Assembly (NCBI GenBank): GCA_018061385.1
Contig: JAGOUF010000153.1
Coordinates: 1 to 6,233, forward strand
Direction of reading: 5' to 3'
Origin: Chitinophagaceae bacterium
Lineage (GTDB): Bacteria > Bacteroidota > Bacteroidia > Chitinophagales > Chitinophagaceae
DNA: 6,233 bases
A program made the position numbers and the translations under genes. Shown piece by piece: positions 1 through 6,233 of the stretch; the stretch's first letter is position 1, and each line of letters starts with the position of its first letter. The notes beneath the pieces are model-generated. The model saw only the letters and a list, made by a program, of their open reading frames with translations. It was not told the DNA's origin and ran no database searches.

Positions 1-3000
1 TGCTTACACCTTGTCTATTTCTTCTACCAAAAGCATTGCCACTAATATCTAAACTGTTTTTACTAAATACAATGGCTCGTAGTTTTTTATCTTTAGAAAG
101 TACTACTTCAACATTTAAATCTGGTAACCACTGAAAGTTGCCACTTTGTGCAGCAGTTGTTCCCCAACCAAAATCTAAATCGCCACCAAAAGTTACTACA
201 ACATTGCTGTTGAAGAAGCTTCTACCAATTTTAAAATTCACTCTCGATCTATCAATTCTTGTGTTGCTTGTTGCACTAACACCATTGTTAAAAAAAGATC
301 CACTACTGTACAAAGCTGTTCCTAAATCGAACTTTAAGCTTTTATCTTTAAATAATTTGTACAATAAATTAGATACTTGCTTGTTGATTTCGTTGGATAC
401 TTTTTGAGAAATTGTAGCTAATCCTATTCTTCCATAATTAATACCTGCACCACCTTGACCATAAGGCACAAAAGAATTGAACACAATTAAAGATGCTGCT
501 TGAGTAATCATTTCATTGTCATCGCTTTCAATTCTACTTAAAAACTGGGTAAAATTGGGGTCGGTTTTAGCAGGGCTATTTTGCGGAAAATCTATTTTAA
601 ATTTTATTTTAGGCTCGGTAAGTTTTTCTCTTAACTGTGCAATTACATATACTGGCCCACGCTGTGCTTTTATTGAATTGTCGTTGGTAGAAAATGAAGT
701 GTTGCTAATTAAATCGGCCAAACTCACATTCTCTGCTTCATATTGTGCATCAATGTGCAAGTCTGCATTCATGGCATCACCAGTCCATTCAATATAATTT
801 CCAGAACCTGGTAACAACAAAAATGGTTTTTTTATGAGCGATTGAAAATTAAAATCGTACTTCCCATTTTCAATATTGTATCGTCCTCTAATGTCTAATT
901 TTTCGCTGGTACCAGCTTTAATTCTTAAACGGCCATTGCCAGTGGCTTTAATTACATCTCCAGTTAAATCATCTAGTATTACATCAATAGCAACTTTGTT
1001 GTTGGCCACTAAATCTAAATCAACCGATAAATTAAAGGCATTGTTTTTACGTTGTTCCGTCATTTCCTCACCAAATTGTTTAAACACAATAAAGTCGGCA
1101 TCGGCACTTTCTTTACTATCCGAATTTAGGATTACAATATGAGAACTGTCATTGGCTTCGCCAACAATAATCATTTTAGCATTTGATTCTGGACCTTTAA
1201 AACTCAACGATGCCTTACCTTTTGCTGTACCATAAAATGGTTGATTGCTTTCTTGTGTTGTATTTAACAACAATAATTTGGGTGTAGTTAACTCAAAATC
1301 AAAAGCCATATTTTTAAAAAACTGTTCATACAGTTTTCCTTTTACATTTCCTTTGTTGTTAAACTTATCTCGAATAGCAAATGATCCAAAATCCATTCCA
1401 TCTTGTTCAAATTTTATGAGTGCAGAATCTATATAATAATATACTTGTGTATAATCAACCAACATTCCTGCATCTTTTATTGTAACATCTCCTATTAATG
1501 TTATATCGTTTCCTTTTCCACTCACTTTTAACTTACCTGACGCAAATCCATTTACATCTGAAAAAATTCCTTTTAAATATTTTTCAACAATTTTTAAATT
1601 GGTATTGGTTAAAACAATATCTGTTTTCAAAGGTGAAGTGGTTGTACTATCTTTTGTTTCGTAAGAACCTTTTGCAGAAAATAAATACTCTTTGTTGGGC
1701 GAATCCCAATCCCATTTTACAATGCCAGATTTAGCCTCGTAACTTGCTTTAATATTTGCAATACCAATAGAGTCTTCATCTAATCTAAACTGTTCAACTT
1801 TTAATTGAGAAGTTGCAGATAAATTATCGAACACATTGTTCAATCTAATTTTACCAGTTGCTACACCTTGTATTTTAGGATCGGTAAGTACATAAGCGAT
1901 AAAATCGCCCAATAAAATATTTTTTAGATCAATATTAATGTGGCTTGCATTGTTATCTTCCTCGTTTTCTGTAGCAATAACAATTTCTTGATATCCTTGT
2001 ACAAATTTTAAATTTTTAGCACCTATATAATTTTTTCGTGCAACCAATTCTCCATTTTTTTCAATGTTCCATTTCTTATCATTTACCACAAAGCTTGATG
2101 GCCTAAACTGCACTCTAACACCATCGTATAAAGTAACTACATCTGCAATTAAAAAAGCATCGTTTAAACTATTGTTGGCTGTAGTTTGAATTGCCACAAC
2201 AGAATGATCGTTGGCAGATTGAATATTAATTTTAGTTAATGGAATATTTGTACTATCACCAATTTGAGTATTGCCAATGGTAGTAACTAAATTTAAAGAA
2301 TCTAAATCACCAGTTCCATCAATATCTATATAAGTAAATACATATTTATCGTATTTAAAAGTTGGTATCGATGCTTTTAATTTCAACAAATTCTCTTTTG
2401 TATTAACAGCACCACTAATTGTTGCATCATTTAACCCATCTAATTTGGTATCTATTAATTTTAAATAAGGCTGAATAAACCCTGTTGTAATATCGAACTT
2501 AAAATTTTGATTCGCAGGAACACTTTTAGGAATGTTGATGTAAGCAGGATAATATTTACTTAAGAAAGCTTGAAAGCTTTGAGGCAAATCTATGATGCTA
2601 AAATCGCCAACAATGTTTGCACCAAAATCGGCACTGGTTAACGATAAATATTTTGTATTGTTTACATAACTTGAACTCAGCTTCAATGAGTCGAACTTAA
2701 TAGATGCTCCATTGTTTTCAACAACTGCATTTAATATTTTAGCTTCCCCAGAAAAATTATCAATATTGGTTCCTGTAAAATTCACATCCAATGTTCCAGA
2801 AACTTTCAAATCGTCTTTGGAAATATTTAATGCTTTGTAATTGGATTTAATAATATCGGCAAATAAATTAAATCTTGGTTTTGCTGCATCTGTTAAGTCT
2901 ATTTGTACACTCCCAATAAAATCAATATTCGGATCTGTAATTTTTACTTGACCATAAAACGATTTTTTTTCAAACGTACTTAAGGTTGTAATGTTGGTAT

Positions 3001-4663
3001 AATTGTAGCCATTGTATTCTAGTTGTTTTATTGTACCATCTAAACTAGTTTTCATTTTTGCCAAGGTAAAACTAGTACCATTTACTTTTCCATTAAACTC
3101 TATAATTCCAAAATTGTTGTTTCTAATAAATCTACCAAATTGAAATCTGCTGGTATTAATTATACCTATATAAGTTGGTTCTTTTTTAGCAGGAAACTTC
3201 ATGGCCAAATCTGCATAAATTGCTCCAAGATTTGTTGTAATGTTTCCTTTGGTTTTAAAATTATTGTACAAGCCTACAAAACTTCCTTTGAAGCTTATGT
3301 TGCCCAAAGCTGGAATATCTGGGTTATTGAAGGTTTTTATAGCTGGAACAAACTCTGCTAAATCAGTTGCATTGGTTTGCACATTTCCGTTCACTAAAGT
3401 AATGTTGGTTTTATCAATATCGGGTAAGCCCGTCATACTTAAATTACCCACAATACTTGAATTGTTGCTTTTTGCAACTAGTTGATTGATGATAAAATTG
3501 TTTACAGTTCCATCTAACTTTCCTGATAGCTCTACAACCCTATTCAGCTTTTTTAAAGATGAGGTAAACAAAGCAATATCGCTACTATGCAATGTTGAAT
3601 TTTTAAAATTTGCCTTCATCGTAACGTTAGACTCATAGTTGGCAAAATCATCGTTAAAATGATTAAACCTCATGGCATAGTAATTCGACAATCTACTTTT
3701 ATTGGTTTGTAAATCCAAGTCTTTAAACTCCATAATGGTTGGATTTACAGTAAAATTGGCAGCTAACTTTTTAACGTCTAAACCACTTCTTTCTTTACAA
3801 CTTAATTGTACTTTGGTGGTAAGTGTATCTTGATTTAAAAGTACATTTTTAAAAACACCATTAATTTTTGTAAAGCTTAAATGGCTGCCATCAAAAATTT
3901 CTGATGCTTGTAATTGATTTGCGTCATGTATAAAACTTCCATTGTTAATAGTTAGCTGATTTACTTGTAAAAAAATATGAGTAGGATTTAAACGATATCC
4001 AGTATCAACAAGTACTTTCTTAATTCTTTTGGGCCTTAGTGCTGTATAATTTTGAATATTAACAACAGGTTTTTCAATAGAAATATCATCTAATTTAAAT
4101 ATGCCTTTTTTAAAATCTACTTCATTGGCATTAAGTGTTAAACTACCAATTTTGGTATCAATACTTTCACCAATCCATCGATCATCATTAATAAAATGAA
4201 GGTTTTTAAAATCTATTTTTTTCAGGGTTAATACCAACCCACTTTTTTTCTTTGCTGATGTTGGTGTAGGCGATGAAAAATAATCTACAATAAATTGATA
4301 ATTCCAAATACTATCGGTTCTATGTAATTTAATTACAGCATCTTCTAAACCAATGTATTTTAGCTCGGCTTTGTCTTTAAAAATAAACCAATCGGTAATT
4401 CTTACTTTTAATTGCCCGGCATATAGTAAGGTATCTTTTCTTTTATCTTGTACAAAAACGCCTTCAATGTCGGCACTATTTAAAAAAGAAAAGTTTACAT
4501 GTTTAACACTAACCGTAGTGCCCAATGCAGCTGATAATTTTTTTGAAGTGTACTTAACCAACAAATTTTGTACAGGTGCTGTTTGTATTGCTAGCCATAA
4601 ACACAATATAATTGCAAGTAAAACCAGTATGGATATGCGTAATATTTTTAGAAATCGCTTCAG
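1..4663 (-). CDS. tamB: TamB-like translocation/assembly module protein (AsmA-like/DUF490 family), C-terminus cut by window edge
   Basis: This is a huge envelope protein, anchored in the inner membrane and expected to span the periplasm as a long beta-rich groove. TamB relatives assist outer-membrane protein assembly and carry phospholipids to the outer membrane; Bacteroidota versions are thought to pair with a BamA-like outer-membrane partner (family knowledge). The frame is open for 1554 codons without a stop. Residues 1-9 are basic (LKRFLKILR) and residues 10-26 form one hydrophobic anchor. The body is repetitive beta-strand sequence of the 'L.G.l.v.g' kind. The TamB/DUF490 domain occupies roughly residue 1000 onward. 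It shows a G-K-G-N-D-I-T-L-I-G-D stretch followed by V-D-Y-T near residues 1048-1070, then NGKYDF and GNYIEWTGD (W1293). The visible end (LRAIVFSKNSLD, then GRRNRQG) resembles the extreme C-terminus of Bacteroidota homologues, so probably only a few tens of residues are missing. No ATG, GTG or TTG precedes the anchor: an in-frame TAA lies at 4670-4672, so I chose the CTG at 4663 (ATT at 4666 is the alternative). The gene is divergent from the peptidase gene. Confidence 0.93.
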   Translation of the reverse strand, partial: MKRFLKILRISILVLLAIILCLWLAIQTAPVQNLLVKYTSKKLSAALGTTVSVKHVNFSFLNSADIEGVFVQDKRKDTLLYAGQLKVRITDWFIFKDKAELKYIGLEDAVIKLHRTDSIWNYQFIVDYFSSPTPTSAKKKSGLVLTLKKIDFKNLHFINDDRWIGESIDTKIGSLTLNANEVDFKKGIFKLDDISIEKPVVNIQNYTALRPKRIKKVLVDTGYRLNPTHIFLQVNQLTINNGSFIHDANQLQASEIFDGSHLSFTKINGVFKNVLLNQDTLTTKVQLSCKERSGLDVKKLAANFTVNPTIMEFKDLDLQTNKSRLSNYYAMRFNHFNDDFANYESNVTMKANFKNSTLHSSDIALFTSSLKKLNRVVELSGKLDGTVNNFIINQLVAKSNNSSIVGNLSMTGLPDIDKTNITLVNGNVQTNATDLAEFVPAIKTFNNPDIPALGNISFKGSFVGLYNNFKTKGNITTNLGAIYADLAMKFPAKKEPTYIGIINTSRFQFGRFIRNNNFGIIEFNGKVNGTSFTLAKMKTSLDGTIKQLEYNGYNYTNITTLSTFEKKSFYGQVKITDPNIDFIGSVQIDLTDAAKPRFNLFADIIKSNYKALNISKDDLKVSGTLDVNFTGTNIDNFSGEAKILNAVVENNGASIKFDSLKLSSSYVNNTKYLSLTSADFGANIVGDFSIIDLPQSFQAFLSKYYPAYINIPKSVPANQNFKFDITTGFIQPYLKLIDTKLDGLNDATISGAVNTKENLLKLKASIPTFKYDKYVFTYIDIDGTGDLDSLNLVTTIGNTQIGDSTNIPLTKINIQSANDHSVVAIQTTANNSLNDAFLIADVVTLYDGVRVQFRPSSFVVNDKKWNIEKNGELVARKNYIGAKNLKFVQGYQEIVIATENEEDNNASHINIDLKNILLGDFIAYVLTDPKIQGVATGKIRLNNVFDNLSATSQLKVEQFRLDEDSIGIANIKASYEAKSGIVKWDWDSPNKEYLFSAKGSYETKDSTTTSPLKTDIVLTNTNLKIVEKYLKGIFSDVNGFASGKLKVSGKGNDITLIGDVTIKDAGMLVDYTQVYYYIDSALIKFEQDGMDFGSFAIRDKFNNKGNVKGKLYEQFFKNMAFDFELTTPKLLLLNTTQESNQPFYGTAKGKASLSFKGPESNAKMIIVGEANDSSHIVILNSDSKESADADFIVFKQFGEEMTEQRKNNAFNLSVDLDLVANNKVAIDVILDDLTGDVIKATGNGRLRIKAGTSEKLDIRGRYNIENGKYDFNFQSLIKKPFLLLPGSGNYIEWTGDAMNADLHIDAQYEAENVSLADLISNTSFSTNDNSIKAQRGPVYVIAQLREKLTEPKIKFKIDFPQNSPAKTDPNFTQFLSRIESDDNEMITQAASLIVFNSFVPYGQGGAGINYGRIGLATISQKVSNEINKQVSNLLYKLFKDKSLKFDLGTALYSSGSFFNNGVSATSNTRIDRSRVNFKIGRSFFNSNVVVTFGGDLDFGWGTTAAQSGNFQWLPDLNVEVVLSKDKKLRAIVFSKNSLDISGNAFGRRNRQGVS

Positions 4664-4669
4664 AATAAC

Positions 4670-4677
4670 TTATTTTG
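4670..4677 (+). promoter_or_regulatory. candidate -7 element for the isoaspartyl peptidase gene
   Basis: TTATTTTG matches the Bacteroidota -7 consensus TAnnTTTG at all but one fixed position. A T-tract (4645-4649) lies 20 bases upstream, where a TTTG -33 element would be expected, but it lacks the G. If real, the transcript would start near 4684, leaving a leader of about 50 bases, and the -33 region would lie inside the tamB coding sequence. In sequence this AT-rich, chance matches are common, so this is a tentative call. Confidence 0.22.
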
Positions 4678-4696
4678 AGTGGTGAAAATAAAACAT
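4672..4696 (-). other. eight-codon in-frame mini-ORF just upstream of tamB (former N-terminus or leader)
   Basis: The ATG at 4696-4694 opens a frame reading MFYFHHSK that stops at TAA (4672-4670). It is in the same frame as tamB, and the tamB CTG lies only six bases past the stop (two codons, GTT and ATT). It may be the remnant of an original tamB start interrupted by a nonsense change, a leader peptide, or chance. If the weak tamB promoter proposed in this region is right, the ATG would lie at or before the transcript start and would not be translated. Confidence 0.2.
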
Positions 4697-4709
4697 TCAA
4701 CCCTATTGG

Positions 4710-4730
4710 CAAATTCAATACCAAATTCAA
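4710..4730. repeat. short direct repeat CAAATTCAA x2
   Basis: CAAATTCAA occurs at 4710-4718 and again at 4722-4730, a 12-base period, with a further ATTCAA at 4695-4700. The pair ends four bases before the chosen ATG of the peptidase gene. It could be a regulator-binding site in the leader or simply low-complexity sequence; the copies are seen directly and any function is unknown. Confidence 0.35.
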
Positions 4731-4734
4731 CCTT

Positions 4735-5751
4735 ATGCGTATTATAGTTTTAACTTTTACCATGATGCTGTTTAGCAGCCTATTTGCACAAAACAGTTTA
4801 AAAAAATATACACTTGTTATACATGGCGGTGCTGGTACTATTTTAAAAAAGAATATGAGTACAGAAAAAGAACAACAGTATTTACAAGCTTTAGAAAAAG
4901 CTTTAGCAACTGGCGAAGCCATTTTAAAAAATGGAGGAACAGCTTTAGAGGCTGTTGAAGCAACAATAAAAACAATGGAAGACAATCCACTTTTTAATGC
5001 TGGAAAAGGAGCCGTTTTTACCAATGCAGGTAAAAATGAATTGGATGCTGCAATTATGGATGGCAAAACTTTAAAAGCTGGAAGTGTTGCTGGCGTAACA
5101 ACTATTAAAAACCCAATTGAAGCAGCACGTTTAGTTATGACCAACAGTGAACATGTAATGCTTGTTGGCAAAGGGGCTGAAGAGTTTGCTGCACAACAAG
5201 GTTGTGCAATTGTAAAACCTGAATATTTTTTTACAAATGATAGATGGAAAGCTTTACAAAAAGCAAAAGGTAACAATAGGGATAGCTCAAAAAAATCGAG
5301 TTCACAATTGTTACAACCCAATAATAAAGATTACAAATATGGCACTGTTGGTGCTGTAGCAATTGATGTGTATGGCAATTTAGCTGCTGCAACAAGCACA
5401 GGAGGCATGACGAATAAAAAATACAATCGTGTAGGCGATGCCCCAATTATTGGTGCAGGTACTTATGCCAATAACAATACTTGTGCAATTAGTTGTACTG
5501 GCTGGGGCGAATTTTTTATACGATTGGTTATGGCGAATACCATTAGTTCAATGATGGAATTTGGCAACTATACTTTACAAGATGCCACCAACGAAATGAT
5601 TCTAAAAAAATTACCAGCTTTAGGTGGCGATGGAGGATTAATTGCAGTAGACAAAAACCACAATATTGCCATGCCTTTTTGCACAGAAGGTATGTATAGA
5701 GGTTACATAAAGTCTACTGGCGAAAAATTAATTAAAATTTACAAAGAATAA
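4735..5751 (+). CDS. iaaA: exported isoaspartyl peptidase / L-asparaginase (plant-type, Ntn-hydrolase)
   Basis: This enzyme hydrolyses beta-aspartyl (isoaspartyl) dipeptides and L-asparagine. It is made as a precursor that cleaves itself before a threonine, which becomes the N-terminal nucleophile of the beta subunit (family knowledge). The 338-residue product has HGGAG at 30-34 and the cleavage site Y-G|T-V-G with nucleophile T204. The spacing of T222 (in TSTGG), R232, D235 (in RVGD) and T255-G256 reproduces the active-site pattern of E. coli IaaA (T179, T197, R207, D210, T230). The end (LPALGGDGG, FCTEGMYR, KIYKE) is complete. I start at ATG 4735 because it gives a clean signal peptide (residues 1-18, cleaved around FA|Q), implying a periplasmic enzyme. 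A TTG at 4675 would add 20 polar residues ahead of it. A Lys/Ser/Asn-rich linker (about 176-200) precedes the cleavage site, as expected. The gene is divergent from tamB and 45 bases upstream of the GNAT gene. Which substrate dominates cannot be told from sequence. Confidence 0.95.
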   Translation: MRIIVLTFTMMLFSSLFAQNSLKKYTLVIHGGAGTILKKNMSTEKEQQYLQALEKALATGEAILKNGGTALEAVEATIKTMEDNPLFNAGKGAVFTNAGKNELDAAIMDGKTLKAGSVAGVTTIKNPIEAARLVMTNSEHVMLVGKGAEEFAAQQGCAIVKPEYFFTNDRWKALQKAKGNNRDSSKKSSSQLLQPNNKDYKYGTVGAVAIDVYGNLAAATSTGGMTNKKYNRVGDAPIIGAGTYANNNTCAISCTGWGEFFIRLVMANTISSMMEFGNYTLQDATNEMILKKLPALGGDGGLIAVDKNHNIAMPFCTEGMYRGYIKSTGEKLIKIYKE

Positions 5752-5796
5752 AATAGCACCTTAATTACTGTATTTTCACATTTCTTAAATTTCTAC

Positions 5797-6233
5797 ATGC
5801 CTACACTTTCTTATTTTAAAGAATCGGATTTTGAACAATTAATTGGTTGGATAAACACAGAAGAATTGCTGGTAAATTGGAGTGGCAGAATGTTTTCTTT
5901 TCCATTAACAACAGATAGTCTTAATTGGTATTTAAGCAACACCAATGATATACAAAATAGTGATGCGTTTATTTTTAAGGCTTTAGACGATGATGGAAAA
6001 ATGGTTGGTCACATTTCTTTAGGAGGTATTAGCACAACCAATAAAAGTGCTAGAATAAGTAGAGTTTTTGTAAGCAACGAAGGCCGCAATAAAGGTATCT
6101 GCACTTTTATGGCAAAAGCAGTTGCCGAGTTTGGTTTTAAACAATTACAATTACATCGTATTGCATTGGGCGTTTACGATACCAACCAATCGGCTGTTCA
6201 ATGTTACACTAAAGCAGGTTTTAAAGTTGAAGG
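5797..6233 (+). CDS. GNAT family N-acetyltransferase (RimJ/RimL-like), C-terminus cut by window edge
   Basis: This is a predicted cytoplasmic acetyl-CoA-dependent acetyltransferase; the acceptor cannot be deduced. The 145 visible residues cover most of a GNAT fold. There is an N-terminal strand and helix (SYFKESDFEQLIGWI), a central strand pair (FIFKALDDDGKMVGHISLGG, 58-77), and the strand leading into the acetyl-CoA pyrophosphate loop (ISRVFV, then R97-N-K-G100-I-C102). The closing motif is LHRIALGVYDTN with N130, A133, Y137 and G141-F142 (YTKAGF). Typical members are about 150-180 residues, so little is missing. The usual loop is Q/R-x-x-G-x-G/A; here the last position is Cys. The ATG at 5797 is the only ATG, GTG or TTG after the in-frame stop of the peptidase gene. 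The 45-base gap (5752-5796) shows no hairpin terminator or strong promoter match, so co-transcription with the peptidase gene is likely but unproven. Confidence 0.92.
   Translation, partial: MPTLSYFKESDFEQLIGWINTEELLVNWSGRMFSFPLTTDSLNWYLSNTNDIQNSDAFIFKALDDDGKMVGHISLGGISTTNKSARISRVFVSNEGRNKGICTFMAKAVAEFGFKQLQLHRIALGVYDTNQSAVQCYTKAGFKVE

Larger units (their letters stand above)
4664..4734. promoter_or_regulatory. divergent intergenic control region between tamB and the isoaspartyl peptidase gene
   Basis: Only 71 bases separate the two divergent starts, so this stretch and the adjoining tamB 5' end must hold the promoters of both genes. It contains A/T-rich sequence, three ATTCAA copies (4695, 4713, 4725) and no clear Shine-Dalgarno sequence for either gene, as is normal in Bacteroidota. 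The Bacteroidota consensus is TTTG near -33 and TAnnTTTG near -7. On the minus strand the best fit is TAGGGTTG (4705-4698) with a TTTG (4725-4722) 16 bases upstream, which is slightly short spacing. That would put the tamB transcript start near 4690. The plus-strand candidate is listed separately. That promoters lie here follows from gene layout; the individual elements are weak matches. Confidence 0.4.

Noticed and set aside
138..1734. Several 60-95 codon plus-strand frames in the left part
   Set aside because: All lie antisense to the continuous tamB frame, have no recognisable domains, and show the Leu/Ser/Lys-rich content expected of reverse-complement shadows.
2570..2581. Two neighbouring AAGCTT palindromes, a possible regulatory or recombination site
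   Set aside because: They are explained by Q-S-F-Q-A-F codons inside tamB; nothing else around them suggests a site.
2963..2970. Eight-T run (A8 in the coding sense of tamB), a possible slippage or frameshift site
   Set aside because: The tamB frame is intact on both sides and reads a plausible F-E-K-K-S; such runs are expected in AT-rich coding DNA.
4554..5321. 255-codon open frame on the minus strand opposite the peptidase gene
   Set aside because: It is antisense to a clearly recognised enzyme and to the tamB 5' end, and its composition is that of a shadow frame (runs of Ser, Cys, Phe and Leu, no motif).
5752..5796. Possible terminator or promoter between the peptidase and GNAT genes
   Set aside because: No GC-rich hairpin followed by a T-run, and only a poor match to the -7 element (TATTTTCA), so neither is supported.
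5749..5799. Peptidase and GNAT genes lie in the same frame, suggesting a stop-interrupted fusion
   Set aside because: The peptidase ends at its normal family C-terminus (IYKE), the GNAT has its own ATG and normal N-terminus, and the 45 bases between translate to nothing recognisable.

Overview
The window is AT-rich bacterial chromosome and looks like Bacteroidota, most likely a Chitinophagales-type organism. The evidence is three things. There is a very long TamB-like protein with the Bacteroidota style of C-terminus. There is an exported plant-type asparaginase whose signal peptide ends in the F-A-Q pattern common in that phylum. No gene has a clear Shine-Dalgarno sequence, and A/T-ending codons are strongly preferred. 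The genus assignment is inference only.

Layout: positions 1 to 4663 are one uninterrupted minus-strand reading frame of at least 1554 codons. It encodes a TamB/AsmA-type envelope bridge protein and runs off the left edge shortly before its expected C-terminus. A 71-base divergent intergenic region (4664-4734) follows. On the plus strand come a complete exported isoaspartyl peptidase/L-asparaginase (4735-5751) and, after 45 bases, the first 145 codons of a GNAT N-acetyltransferase (from 5797), which runs off the right edge. There is no gene-free stretch longer than 71 bases.

How the genes relate: tamB is an envelope-biogenesis gene. The two plus-strand genes form a likely short transcription unit, an exported amidohydrolase followed by a cytoplasmic acetyltransferase, with no obvious shared pathway. 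tamB and the peptidase gene are probably driven from the same small divergent region.

I found no mobile element, CRISPR array, RNA gene or defence cassette, and nothing that amounts to a new system. The most notable oddity is the tamB 5' end. The long frame has no ATG, GTG or TTG ahead of the membrane anchor, so it must start at CTG or ATT. An in-frame ATG lies eleven codons upstream but is cut off by a TAA. This is a non-canonical start, a point mutation or a sequence error.
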